Source: Sporosarcina jiandibaonis (GTDB lineage Bacteria; Bacillota; Bacilli; Bacillales_A; Planococcaceae). Taken from it: a stretch of 64,000 nucleotides of DNA. The stretch lies in the NCBI RefSeq assembly GCF_013184495.1, contig NZ_JAAOIY010000002.1, forward strand, positions 310,001 to 374,000. Direction: 5' to 3'. The notes under the pieces are model-generated. The model was not told where the DNA came from, did no database searches, and saw nothing but the letters and a program-made list of their open reading frames with translations. This document shows, piece by piece, positions 1-7,600 of this stretch; the first letter of the stretch is position 1; every line of letters begins with the position of its first letter. A program made the position numbers and the translations under genes.

Positions 1-178
1 GCAATTCGCGAAAATCATCTTCAGACAATATTTGGCGAAGTGTTTTCTTTCCATCTTCTGTTTGAAGCGAATCTGTCATCATCTTTTTAATCTCATCATA
101 ATTCGGGGCGGTATTTTCCGTAGTGCACCCGGCTAATAAAAATATGACAGCAAAAACTTTCAGTAAGCTTTTCTTCAC
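1..178 (-). CDS. gerD: Spore germination lipoprotein GerD (5' part only)
   Basis: Only the first ~59 codons lie in the window; the gene runs off the left edge. The product starts with a lysine-rich n-region, a hydrophobic segment and a lipobox LLAGC, so it should be a lipid-anchored protein. The following stretch (YDEIKKMM, TEDGKK, LSEDD) resembles the N-terminus of GerD, the scaffold that clusters germinant receptors in the spore inner membrane. The GTG at 178 is preferred over the ATG at 187 because the AAGGG lies about nine bases before the GTG and almost touches the ATG. The divergent neighbour is kbaA, the same arrangement as in Bacillus subtilis, which supports the call. Confidence 0.8.
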   Translation of the reverse strand, partial: MKKSLLKVFAVIFLLAGCTTENTAPNYDEIKKMMTDSLQTEDGKKTLRQILSEDDFREL

Positions 179-318
179 GGAATTCATTCCCTTCAATCCG
201 TTTTCATCTATTGTTCACATTCAGGCGGATAATATGCATTTAATGTTTTCATAAATAGATTTTTAGGGAAATCGTTGTTACACTAATAAGAGCAATCTAA
301 AACGGGGGAATAATTGTC

Positions 319-999
319 GTGACAATACGAAATTGGGTTAAATTCTTTTTTAACGCGTTATTAATTGGAGGATTCGTTACAGCGGTAGCCGGTTTGATTG
401 TCCGTTGGGGATTCTTTTCGGAGTTATTAGCTGCAGGTGAAACTTGGCAGTTCATAGGTGCGCTACTATGGATGGTCTTTTTGGGATTCACAATGAGTGT
501 CGTGGCGCAGATGGGTTTCTTTGCCTACTTAACAGTTCATCAATTTGGCGTGAATATTTTTAGAACGCTGACACTTTGGAATTGGGTGCAGCTTTTAATT
601 ATAGCGGTGGTTCTGTTTGACTTGATCTTCTTTAGGTTCCGTTTGACGTCTGAAGATACGGGTCGTTCATTATTATACTTAACATTACTCGCTTCACTTG
701 TCATTGTCTCTGCAATTACAGCTTATTTTAAAGCGAAGTGGACGAAGAAACATACGCTCATATCAGCATTGTTTTTTATGATTGTCATTACGACACTCGA
801 ATGGTTGCCGGCACTCATGGTTCGTTCTGGTAATATCGATACGTGGGTGACAATACTTTTATTCCCGCTTCTTGCGGTGAATGCATATCAAATATTGGCT
901 TTGCCAAAGTATAATACAATGTCAGATATTGATAAGGCAAAATTAGACGCTCGTCGCGAAGCGCGTCGAAAAGAAAAGAAAGCGGCAGCCTCTAAATAA
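319..999 (+). CDS. kbaA: KinB-signalling pathway activation protein KbaA
   Basis: This 226-residue integral membrane protein has about six hydrophobic segments and a basic C-terminal tail (residues ~205-226, ending in a run of K, R and A). The N-terminus (RNWVKFFF, then GGFVTAVAG) and the QMGFFAYLTVHQFG stretch match KbaA, which in B. subtilis is needed for the sporulation kinase KinB to feed the phosphorelay. GTG start at 319 with GGGGG ten bases upstream. It is divergent from gerD and convergent with the deacetylase-like gene, the order known from Bacillus. The family assignment is from memory of the protein; the exact signal that KbaA passes on is not known. Confidence 0.85.
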   Translation: MTIRNWVKFFFNALLIGGFVTAVAGLIVRWGFFSELLAAGETWQFIGALLWMVFLGFTMSVVAQMGFFAYLTVHQFGVNIFRTLTLWNWVQLLIIAVVLFDLIFFRFRLTSEDTGRSLLYLTLLASLVIVSAITAYFKAKWTKKHTLISALFFMIVITTLEWLPALMVRSGNIDTWVTILLFPLLAVNAYQILALPKYNTMSDIDKAKLDARREARRKEKKAAASK

Positions 1000-1000
1000 T

Positions 1001-1047
1001 AAAAAGCAGCACAATTTGTCGAATCAGACAATTGTGCTGTTTTTTTG
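1001..1047. terminator. Bidirectional intrinsic terminator kbaA / deacetylase-like gene
   Basis: A near-perfect inverted repeat (AGCAGCACAATT ... AATTGTGCTG) flanked by A5 on the left and T7 on the right can terminate transcription from both convergent genes. Confidence 0.85.
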
Positions 1048-1067
1048 TACGGTAAAAATGAAGATGA

Positions 1068-1730
1068 TTATTTAGGAATTTTTTTCGTTTTTCCCTGAAT
1101 ACCAAAAATAACATTTTCAATTGATTGGAAATCTCGACTTTCGGAAAGTCTTTTTATGTCAGCTAAATTTACGCGTAGTTTCCTGTGATGGGGTATAGAA
1201 ATAATTTCTCCTTTTATTTCGGGTGGAATATCGCCGCCGGTCCATACATAAGAAGAACCAATTGCATTTACTTCGGACTCCCATAGAAGTTCATGTAAAA
1301 AATGAGAAAACACTTCGTCTTTCGTTCGAAACCACAATGGTTTTTCGCCGAAGACCTTTTCGAACTCTTCTAGTTGTTGCACTAAAAGTTTTGCATCATT
1401 TTCGTAAGCTGAACCATCATGTCCGAGAAGAGCGGTAGGAATATTTTTATCTTTGATAATACGAACTGTTTCTGGAAACCGACCAGCCCAATCCATGTCA
1501 ATAAAAAGTGTCGGATAGGGCTTTTTTAATTCCTTGATCCAATTCAGTACTTCGTCATCACCGAACGAAATATTAACAGTAAGTGCAGAACCATATGTAC
1601 CATGCGTAATAGCAACTGGTTCTTCAGTGATACGGAAGACGTTTGTCAGGGAATAGTTTTTTGGCAACGGTGGAAAAAGTAAAAACAAACCACAAGTAAT
1701 AATAAATAAAATAATTAATTTCTTGTACAT
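1068..1730 (-). CDS. PdaB-like polysaccharide deacetylase-fold protein, probably inactive
   Basis: A 220-residue protein with one N-terminal membrane anchor (residues ~5-22) and an extracytoplasmic domain. It sits where B. subtilis has pdaB (ybaN), a sporulation polysaccharide deacetylase, beside kbaA. Segments such as RFPETVRIIKDKNIPTALLG resemble the NodB fold (sheet-helix after the metal site). The expected first motif TFDDGP reads ISFGDD and the HSxxHP motif is replaced by GHDGSAYEN, so metal binding is doubtful. The ATG at 1730 follows AAGGAGG by seven bases and is preferred to a longer upstream reading. Alternative: an unrelated secreted protein that replaced pdaB. Confidence 0.5.
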   Translation of the reverse strand: MYKKLIILFIITCGLFLLFPPLPKNYSLTNVFRITEEPVAITHGTYGSALTVNISFGDDEVLNWIKELKKPYPTLFIDMDWAGRFPETVRIIKDKNIPTALLGHDGSAYENDAKLLVQQLEEFEKVFGEKPLWFRTKDEVFSHFLHELLWESEVNAIGSSYVWTGGDIPPEIKGEIISIPHHRKLRVNLADIKRLSESRDFQSIENVIFGIQGKTKKIPK

Positions 1731-1893
1731 ATCTTGTCCTCCTTTTGCACAACCTATGTATACGATATGAGCATGATTTGACAAATATGATGAAGTCATG
1801 TTATTATTTAAAAGTCGCTGTCAGAAAGAGCAAAAAGCTTGCTTTTTATATTTGTTTTGTTATAATAGATTTTGTTGATAAATTAATGATTAT

Positions 1894-1968
1894 TCCGCAG
1901 TAGCTCAGTGGTAGAGCAATCGGCTGTTAACCGATCGGTCGTAGGTTCGAATCCTACCTGCGGAGCCA
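1894..1968 (+). tRNA. tRNA-Asn (GTT)
   Basis: Seven-base acceptor stem TCCGCAG/CTGCGGA, D arm, anticodon loop CTGTTAA with GTT at 1926-1928, T arm with GGTTCGAATCC, and CCA encoded at the 3' end. First tRNA of a five-gene cluster. Confidence 0.97.
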
Positions 1969-1971
1969 TAC

Positions 1972-2047
1972 GCTTCCATAGCTCAGTAGGTAGAGTGCTT
2001 CCATGGTAAGGAAGAGGTCACCGGTTCGATTCCGGTTGGAAGCTCCA
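1972..2047 (+). tRNA. tRNA-Thr (GGT)
   Basis: Acceptor GCTTCCA/TGGAAGC, anticodon loop ATGGTAA with GGT at 2005-2007, T loop TTCGATT, encoded CCA. It starts three bases after tRNA-Asn, so the two are certainly cotranscribed. Confidence 0.97.
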
Positions 2048-2159
2048 GAGAATACATAGGATTGCCAAACGTGAATTTTTGCAATTAAGTTTCGTCGATA
2101 GTACGTAAACAAATGTATTAAAGCTGCCATCAATGGCCTTACTTCATTATTTTTCACAA

Positions 2160-2231
2160 GGCCCCTTGGTCAAGCGGTTAAGACACCGCCCTTTCACGGC
2201 GGTATCACGGGTTCGAATCCCGTAGGGGTCA
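2160..2231 (+). tRNA. tRNA-Glu (TTC)
   Basis: Acceptor GGCCCCT/AGGGGTC, anticodon loop CTTTCAC with TTC at 2193-2195, T arm GGGTTCGAATCCC. The CCA is not encoded, unlike in the two preceding genes. The 112-base gap before it shows no further gene. Confidence 0.96.
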
Positions 2232-2364
2232 TAAAGAAATTTGAAACGTTTGCGTTTCAAATTTCTTCCTTGTAATCACTTATCAAAACAAAGTTTTGAT
2301 ATTGAGGCATTATTTTTGAGGGTCTTATCAAAAATAGAACTGCCGGAAAAGGTATATATAACCA
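2232..2364 (+). repeat. Inter-tRNA spacer element, copy A
   Basis: The spacer between tRNA-Glu and tRNA-Tyr holds three possible hairpins in order: AATTTGAAACG/CGTTTCAAATT, TCAAAAC/GTTTTGA, and TTTTTGA/TCAAAAA, followed by CTGCCGG. The same order and several identical blocks (ATTGAGGCAT; TTATCAAAAATAGA) recur in the next spacer. Function unknown; RNA processing or termination/antitermination between tRNAs is inference. Confidence 0.7.
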
Positions 2365-2449
2365 GGTGGGGTAGCGAAGTGGCTAAACGCGGCGGACTGT
2401 AAATCCGCTCCCTCAGGGTTCGGCGGTTCGAATCCGTCCCCCACCACCA
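2365..2449 (+). tRNA. tRNA-Tyr (GTA)
   Basis: Acceptor GGTGGGG/CCCCACC, anticodon loop CTGTAAA with GTA at 2399-2401, a long class II variable arm as expected for bacterial tRNA-Tyr, and encoded CCA. Confidence 0.97.
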
Positions 2450-2579
2450 ATGAATTTTAAAATGCTTCGCATTTGAAAATTCTTCTCTAAATCACTAGTC
2501 AAAACTTGTTTTGACAATTGAGGCATATTTTTGAGGGTTTTATCAAAAATAGATCTGCCGGGAAAATAATCTCTACCTT
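2450..2579 (+). repeat. Inter-tRNA spacer element, copy B
   Basis: Second copy of the spacer element, between tRNA-Tyr and tRNA-Gln. The first hairpin has a different sequence (AAATGC TTC GCATTT) but still pairs; the second is GTCAAAAC/GTTTTGAC; the third and the CTGCCGG block are nearly identical to copy A. Pairing kept while sequence changed suggests selection on RNA structure. Confidence 0.7.
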
Positions 2580-2651
2580 TGGGGTATAGCCAAGCGGTAA
2601 GGCAACGGACTTTGACTCCGTTATTCGTTGGTTCGAATCCAGCTACCCCAG
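2580..2651 (+). tRNA. tRNA-Gln (TTG)
   Basis: Acceptor TGGGGTA/TACCCCA, anticodon loop CTTTGAC with TTG at 2612-2614, T arm GTTCGAATCCAGC. CCA not encoded. Last gene of the cluster. Confidence 0.96.
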
Positions 2652-2660
2652 TAAATTTTC

Positions 2661-2698
2661 AAAAAATCCTTTCCAATGACTCGGGAAGGATTTTTTTT
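2661..2698 (+). terminator. Terminator of the tRNA cluster
   Basis: AATCCTTTCC pairs with GGGAAGGATT and is followed by eight T, ten bases after tRNA-Gln. Confidence 0.9.
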
Positions 2699-2723
2699 GT
2701 GTTTTAAATTCTCCTTTACACCC

Positions 2724-2843
2724 TCATTAGTCGTTTGAATGATGCGATTGGTCGCTTCTAGTAGCTTATTGGTCGATTGAACCAGGTGAATAGTCGCTTC
2801 GGATGCATCATTGGTCGTTTGACTCGCATCTTTAGTCGTTTCC
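2724..2843 (-). repeat. 21-bp tandem intergenic repeat, locus 1 (six units)
   Basis: Six units with cores at 2729, 2750, 2771, 2792, 2813 and 2834, exactly 21 bp apart. Read on the minus strand the core is (G/C)AAACGACTAAA or a near variant, followed by nine variable bases. Because 21 is a multiple of three, an open frame arises that reads as ETTKxxx-like heptads; I regard it as a by-product of the repeat, not a gene. The same family occurs at 20464-20585 and 59495-59588. Confidence 0.8.
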
Positions 2844-2890
2844 ACGCCCGCATGATCGAATAATGAATAAAAATTCGATATACTGTCGAG

Positions 2891-2919
2891 TTGAGCCAAT
2901 TCATTTTGCGATTTATACT
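2891..2919 (+). promoter_or_regulatory. SigA-type promoter of rocF
   Basis: -35 TTGAGC at 2891, 17-bp spacer, -10 TATACT at 2914-2919, thirty bases before the start codon. No -12/-24 SigL element is visible, unlike the RocR-dependent roc genes of B. subtilis. Confidence 0.7.
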
Positions 2920-2949
2920 ATAGGTATTGTGCGAAAGGGGTAGTTAAAG

Positions 2950-3855
2950 TTGGAGAAACGTAAAATATCAATCATTGGGGTTCCGCTAGATCACGGTCAA
3001 AGCCGACGCGGTGTAGATATGGGACCGAGTGCAATACGATATGCAGGCGTAATCGATCGCCTTGAAGCAATTGGACATGAAGTAATCGACGAAGGCAATA
3101 TTCAAATTGAGATCGCGAAAGATGCAGAAACACAAAATTCCAAACTGAAAAATCTGATTGAAGTGATTAAAGCAAATAAAAATCTCGCGGAAAAAGTGTC
3201 CCACATTGTAGAAGGTGAAAGTTTTCCGCTTGTACTTGGGGGAGATCACAGCATTGCGATTGGAACGCTTGCGGGACTTGCATCGGCATACGAAAACTTA
3301 GGGGTAATTTGGTACGATGCACACGCTGACTTGAATACGAGTGAAACATCGCCTTCTGGAAATATTCACGGCATGCCAATGGCGGTAAGCATTGGTCTCG
3401 GTGATGAACAACTTGTAAATATACATACAGATGGTCCGAAAGTGCAACCTGAAAATATAGTAATTATTGGAGCGAGATCAGTCGATCCTGGAGAACGGGA
3501 GTTAATTAAAGAAAAAGGCATTAAAGTATACACGATGCATGAAATTGATAAATACGGCATGACGGCGGTGATGCAAGACTCCATCGCCTATCTACAATCC
3601 CGCGAATTGGACGGCGTGCATTTGTCATTAGACTTGGATGCGCTAGATCCGCTATATGCGCCTGGTGTAGGAACGCCAGTGCCAGGCGGGATTAACTATC
3701 GCGAAAGTCATTTGGCTATGGAAATGCTGGAAGAATCCAGACTCATTACATCCGTTGAAATTGTTGAAGTAAATCCGATTTTAGATGAAAAAAATAAAAC
3801 TGCAGATGTTGCAGTCGGTCTGCTTGGTTCATTGTTTGGTGAAAAATTACTGTAA
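2950..3855 (+). CDS. rocF: Arginase
   Basis: A 301-residue arginase that hydrolyses L-arginine to ornithine and urea using two manganese ions in the cytoplasm. All metal-binding motifs are visible: GGDHS with H100, DAHAD with D123, H125 and D127, and SLDLDALDP with D228 and D230; GNIHG around H140 is the substrate-side loop. Length is normal for the family. The start is a TTG nine bases after AGGGG. It has its own promoter and terminator, so it is monocistronic. Arginase next to sigW is an arrangement seen in other Bacillales, which fits. Confidence 0.95.
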   Translation: MEKRKISIIGVPLDHGQSRRGVDMGPSAIRYAGVIDRLEAIGHEVIDEGNIQIEIAKDAETQNSKLKNLIEVIKANKNLAEKVSHIVEGESFPLVLGGDHSIAIGTLAGLASAYENLGVIWYDAHADLNTSETSPSGNIHGMPMAVSIGLGDEQLVNIHTDGPKVQPENIVIIGARSVDPGERELIKEKGIKVYTMHEIDKYGMTAVMQDSIAYLQSRELDGVHLSLDLDALDPLYAPGVGTPVPGGINYRESHLAMEMLEESRLITSVEIVEVNPILDEKNKTADVAVGLLGSLFGEKLL

Positions 3856-3875
3856 ACGATATAATCTTTTTATAT

Positions 3876-3912
3876 AAAAAAGGCTTGTCCACTAAATGGA
3901 TAAGCCTTTTTT
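3876..3912 (+). terminator. rocF terminator
   Basis: AAAAAGGCTTGTCCA pairs with TGGATAAGCCTTTTTT (one G-U), ending in six T. Confidence 0.9.
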
Positions 3913-4017
3913 CATGATAAAAAGACCTGAAAATGGAATAAATTTATTGAAAATAAAATAAACAGGGAAATTATTCCTAAAATCTGTTAATATTAAATAA
4001 ACTATTTTAAAAATAAA

Positions 4018-4046
4018 TGAAACCTGTTGACACCTTCAACCGTATA
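4018..4046 (+). promoter_or_regulatory. ECF (SigW-type) autoregulatory promoter
   Basis: TGAAAC at 4018-4023, a 17-bp spacer and CGTATA at 4041-4046. This matches the known SigW consensus (TGAAAC, about 16-17 bp, CGTA) and lies 33 bases before sigW, so the operon should be autoactivated as in B. subtilis. Confidence 0.85.
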
Positions 4047-4079
4047 GAAGGGGCAGCCGCATAGAGCGGGGGGAAAACT

Positions 4080-4643
4080 GTGGATGACTTGATTAATAAA
4101 CGAATAGATGAAGTGTTGAAAGGCGATCAAGATGCTTTTGAGGAAATTGTGACTCTATTTCAACACCGTCTTTACCATGTCTGTTATCGAATGTTGAGTA
4201 ATCGGCAAGAAGCGGAAGATATTGCGCAAGAGGCGTTTGTCCGAGCGTATATCAACATTCATACTTTTGACCAGAAGCGAAAGTTTTCAACATGGTTATT
4301 TAGAATTGCGACGAATTTATGCATCGATCGTATACGAAAGAAAAAGCCTGATTATTACCTAGACGCAAATGTCCCGGGAACGGAAGGACTCACAATGTAT
4401 TCGCAAATTGCGGCAGCCGGTGAACTTCCAGAAGAAGAGATAGAACGAATGGAAACGCAGGAACGCATTCAATACGAAATAGGTCAGCTTTCCGATAAAT
4501 ACCGTTCAGTTATTATATTACGCTATATTGAAGAGTTACCGTTACAGGAAATAAGTGATATATTAGAATTGCCATTGGGAACTGTTAAAACTCGCGTACA
4601 CCGCGGTCGAGCTGCCTTAAGAAAACAAATGGGCAATTTGTAG
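4080..4643 (+). CDS. sigW: ECF RNA polymerase sigma factor SigW
   Basis: 187 residues, the same length as B. subtilis SigW. Region 2 contains CYRMLSNRQEAEDIAQEAF and RKFSTWLFRIATNLCIDRIR; the linker KKKPDYYLDA and EGLTMYSQI is specific to SigW orthologues; region 4 contains YRSVIILRYIEELPLQEIS and GTVKTRVHRGR. SigW directs genes for resistance to membrane-active antibiotics and cell-envelope stress. GTG start at 4080 behind a G6 stretch; the nearby ATG at 4083 is out of frame. Followed after 13 bases by its anti-sigma factor. Two other promoters in this window (40537, 56044) carry the same recognition sequence. Confidence 0.95.
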   Translation: MDDLINKRIDEVLKGDQDAFEEIVTLFQHRLYHVCYRMLSNRQEAEDIAQEAFVRAYINIHTFDQKRKFSTWLFRIATNLCIDRIRKKKPDYYLDANVPGTEGLTMYSQIAAAGELPEEEIERMETQERIQYEIGQLSDKYRSVIILRYIEELPLQEISDILELPLGTVKTRVHRGRAALRKQMGNL

Positions 4644-4656
4644 GGAGGAATCTGAT

Positions 4657-5292
4657 ATGAATACGTGTCCGGAACACATCGTTCATTCTATGCACGCGTA
4701 TTTAGATGGTGACATTACCCGTGAAGATGAGCGAGAATTGATGAAGCATCTCGAATCATGTTCGGAATGTGATGAACTTATGAAAAGCATGAGCGAGACG
4801 ATCGCATTGTTAGAGAATATAGAACCAATACAAGCACCTGAGGGATTTGTAGAAGGAGTTATGAATCGTCTGCCGAAAGAGAAAAAGCAAGCTGGAGTTC
4901 AGAGGTGGCTCAGGAAACATCCGCTAATGGCAGCTGTAGCGTTATTCTTCCTAATGATGAGCGTTTCAACGTTTTCAAGTTTCGGCAATGACCAACAATT
5001 TTCAGTAACGAAACAACCAAACCTCGTCGTTGAAGGAGAAACTGTTCTCGTTCCTGAAGGAGAAGTCGTAAAAGGCGATGTCGTTGTGAAAAATGGGGAA
5101 CTCCGAGTCGATGGCGAAGTAGATGGAAATATTACAGTCATTGGCGGGTCAAAATATATGGCCTCCACCGCCGTAGTAACCGGAGAAATTGAAGAAATCG
5201 ATCAGGCGTTTGACTGGTTGTGGTATAAGATCAAGAAGACGGCGAAAGATATTTGGCCATCATCGAAAAAGGATGACCCTGCAGAAGAGTAA
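4657..5292 (+). CDS. rsiW: Anti-sigma-W factor RsiW
   Basis: A 211-residue single-pass membrane protein. The N-terminal cytoplasmic zinc anti-sigma domain shows H31-x3-C35-x2-C38. A hydrophobic segment at about residues 91-108 is the membrane span. The extracytoplasmic part (130-175) has a polar beta-repeat pattern (GEVVKGDVVVKNGELRVDGE) like bactofilin-type polymerising repeats. RsiW holds SigW inactive until regulated intramembrane proteolysis (PrsW, RasP in B. subtilis) destroys it. Good ribosome binding site GGGAGG. Transcribed with sigW; the terminator follows directly. Confidence 0.92.
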   Translation: MNTCPEHIVHSMHAYLDGDITREDERELMKHLESCSECDELMKSMSETIALLENIEPIQAPEGFVEGVMNRLPKEKKQAGVQRWLRKHPLMAAVALFFLMMSVSTFSSFGNDQQFSVTKQPNLVVEGETVLVPEGEVVKGDVVVKNGELRVDGEVDGNITVIGGSKYMASTAVVTGEIEEIDQAFDWLWYKIKKTAKDIWPSSKKDDPAEE

Positions 5293-5296
5293 ATTT

Positions 5297-5339
5297 AGCG
5301 ACCGAACAAAACCGCGGGTGGCGGTATTCGGTCGCTTTT
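5297..5339 (+). terminator. sigW-rsiW terminator
   Basis: AGCGACCGAA pairs perfectly with TTCGGTCGCT, followed by TTT; a second small G+C-rich hairpin (CCGCGGG...) fills the loop. Confidence 0.8.
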
Positions 5340-5374
5340 CATATGTTTTATAGAAGCAAAGAGTGGCATCGATA

Positions 5375-5383
5375 TGATATACT
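5375..5383 (+). promoter_or_regulatory. Extended -10 promoter of cdaA
   Basis: TGATATACT at 5375-5383 is an extended -10 (TGnTATACT). No convincing -35 is seen. It lies 40 bases before cdaA. Confidence 0.55.
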
Positions 5384-5423
5384 AGTAAACATATGAAATC
5401 GTCAATGAAGGTAGGCGAAGCAC

Positions 5424-6260
5424 ATGCCGTTTTGGGAAAAAGTTGTTCACCTCAGTCCAGTCGCAACGTTCATTAATATTGTGGATGTGCTTCTTGTCTG
5501 GTTTGTTATTTATCAGTTATTCAAGATTATTAAAGGAACGAAAGCAGTACAGTTATTAAAAGGGATTTTTGTTCTTATTATTGTTCGATTACTAACAGAT
5601 GTTTTTCATTTTGACACTTTAAAATGGTTGTTAGATCAAGTATTGCCTTGGGGTTTCCTAGCAATCATTATTATATTCCAACCAGAATTGCGTCGTGCCC
5701 TCGAACAACTTGGACGTGGCCGACTTTTTGCGCGGACAGCGATGCAAGAAGAAGAAGAACACGATCGGTTGATGGAAGCATTATCGAAATCCGTGAACTA
5801 CATGGCGAAACGTCGGATAGGTGCGCTCATCTCAATTGAACGCGAAACGGGGTTAAGTGAATATATCGAAACAGGTACACCGCTTCAATCAGTTGTAACA
5901 TCTGAACTTTTAATAAATATATTCATTCCAAATGCGCCGCTTCATGACGGTGCAGTTATTTTACACAAAAATCAAATTGCAGCAGCGGGTTGTTATTTAC
6001 CGCTATCTGAAAGTCCTTTTATTTCAAAGGAGCTAGGAACTAGGCACCGTGCAGCTCTTGGGTTGAGTGAAGTGACGGATGCCATTACAATAATTGTTTC
6101 TGAAGAGACGGGAGCGGTTAGCTTAGCGATTGACGGTGATTTACATCGTGATCTTAGTATTGAAGAGTTCGAAGTAAGACTTCGAAGAGTTTGGTTCGGC
6201 GTGACACCTGAGCAAAAAAATACTTCCAAATGGAAATGGGGAGTGAGAAGAAATGGATAG
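5424..6260 (+). CDS. cdaA: Diadenylate cyclase CdaA
   Basis: 278 residues: three N-terminal membrane helices (about 12-35, 42-60, 74-86) and a cytoplasmic DAC domain (~95-250). The catalytic DGA (175-177) and GTRHR (205-209) motifs are intact. It condenses two ATP to cyclic di-AMP, an essential second messenger for potassium and wall homeostasis in Firmicutes. It overlaps cdaR by eight bases and precedes glmM, the conserved cdaA-cdaR-glmM module in which CdaR and GlmM modulate the cyclase. Confidence 0.95.
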   Translation: MPFWEKVVHLSPVATFINIVDVLLVWFVIYQLFKIIKGTKAVQLLKGIFVLIIVRLLTDVFHFDTLKWLLDQVLPWGFLAIIIIFQPELRRALEQLGRGRLFARTAMQEEEEHDRLMEALSKSVNYMAKRRIGALISIERETGLSEYIETGTPLQSVVTSELLINIFIPNAPLHDGAVILHKNQIAAAGCYLPLSESPFISKELGTRHRAALGLSEVTDAITIIVSEETGAVSLAIDGDLHRDLSIEEFEVRLRRVWFGVTPEQKNTSKWKWGVRRNG

Positions 6261-7560
6261 GATTATGGACAACCCATGGTTTCTTCGTTTCACGGCCTTA
6301 TTTCTAGCGGTTATCTTGTTTTATTCAGTCCAGACTGATGATAAAGAACAGAATGGCAATAAAGTCGGCGACCACCTCGATATGATCAGCGATGTACCCG
6401 TTGAAGTGTATTATGACAATGAAAATCTAGTTGTGACCGGCGTGCCTGAAACAGTTAATATAACAATTGAAGGACCGATCAATCTTGTTCAAACAACCAA
6501 GATGTTAAAAGATTTTTCTTTATTTGTCGATTTGCGGACATTGACGATGGGCAGGCATCAGGTTAGTATACAATCTGAAAACATTTCGGAGAAATTACAG
6601 GTGCGCATTGATCCAGCCATGGTGAATGTATTAATCGAAGAGAAGATCACTGAAACGTTCAAAGTAGAACCTGAATTCAATAAACGGCTACTTGCCGATG
6701 ATTTTCATGTTTCTAGTATAGATGTCGTTCCATCTGTAATTGAAGTGACGGGCGCTAAAAGCATCGTCGAGTCAATTAGTTTTGTGAAGGCGACCGTCTC
6801 TAGTGAAAATGGCGTTAGGGATTCATTCGAGCAACAAGCTAAAATTAGAGTGCTTGATCGAGATTTGAATAAGCTGGATGTCACGATAGTCCCGGAAACC
6901 GTTAAGGTCAAGGTGGAAGTTGTTGAAAATAATAAAGAAGTTCCGATTGAAATAAAAGCTACGGGAACTCCGCCAGATAATGTGACGATTGATTCGCTAT
7001 CATCCGCATCGGAAAAAATAACGATTTTTGGTCCAAGTAAAATTCTCGACACAATAGATGCGGTTACAGTCGATGTTGATATGTCAAAGTTAAAAGAGTC
7101 ACAATCGATGGAAATTACGATTCCAAAACCAAAAGGCGTTTCTGCAATGTCGATTTCAAAAGTGAAAGTAGATGTTAAAGCTACGGTTGAAGAACCGGAA
7201 GAGGAAACGGAAGCAGAAGCGGAAAAGGAAGATAACTTAGTCGATGACATTGCGACGGAGGAAGCCGAACCGGCCACCGAAACAATCAGCTTTGAAAACG
7301 TTGAAATACATGTAAACGGTCTTGATCAAAAATTTAAAAGTACATTGATAAAACCGGAAAATGGATTAGTGACATTGACAGTTGTGGCAGAACCTGACAT
7401 CATTGATAAACTGGCAAAAACTGACTTTACGGTTTCAATTGATGCATCAGAAACAGTTGCAGAGGGCGAGGATGTTTATCCTGTTACGGTAGAAGGTCCG
7501 GAGAATTTGCAGTGGACACTTTCTGAAGAAGAAGTAACAATGAGAATTGAACTCGCTTAA
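6253..7560 (+). CDS. cdaR: CdaA regulatory protein CdaR (YbbR-domain)
   Basis: 435 residues: one N-terminal membrane anchor (about 8-25) followed by extracytoplasmic YbbR repeats (roughly 50-130, 135-220, 225-312 and 345-432). A very acidic linker of mostly E, A and D sits at about 315-345 between the third and fourth repeats. CdaR binds and regulates CdaA at the membrane. Translationally coupled to cdaA. The N-terminal [18 protein letters not shown] is typical of the family. Confidence 0.93.
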   Translation: MDRIMDNPWFLRFTALFLAVILFYSVQTDDKEQNGNKVGDHLDMISDVPVEVYYDNENLVVTGVPETVNITIEGPINLVQTTKMLKDFSLFVDLRTLTMGRHQVSIQSENISEKLQVRIDPAMVNVLIEEKITETFKVEPEFNKRLLADDFHVSSIDVVPSVIEVTGAKSIVESISFVKATVSSENGVRDSFEQQAKIRVLDRDLNKLDVTIVPETVKVKVEVVENNKEVPIEIKATGTPPDNVTIDSLSSASEKITIFGPSKILDTIDAVTVDVDMSKLKESQSMEITIPKPKGVSAMSISKVKVDVKATVEEPEEETEAEAEKEDNLVDDIATEEAEPATETISFENVEIHVNGLDQKFKSTLIKPENGLVTLTVVAEPDIIDKLAKTDFTVSIDASETVAEGEDVYPVTVEGPENLQWTLSEEEVTMRIELA

Positions 7561-7600
7561 TGAATTCGATACAATGTGTAGTTTGAAAGGGAGAATGGAA

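Noticed and set aside
1801..2660. rRNA operon next to the tRNA cluster
   Set aside because: No 5S, 16S or 23S sequence blocks are present; only the five tRNA genes and spacers.
2621..2899. Minus-strand open frame with ETTK/QTTN heptads
   Set aside because: It starts without a ribosome binding site, covers the tRNA terminator and the tRNA-Gln 3' half, and its heptads come from the 21-bp DNA repeat.
6705..7277. 190-codon serine/threonine-rich minus-strand frame
   Set aside because: It is the shadow of the acidic, valine-rich cdaR gene; low-complexity composition and no start signal.
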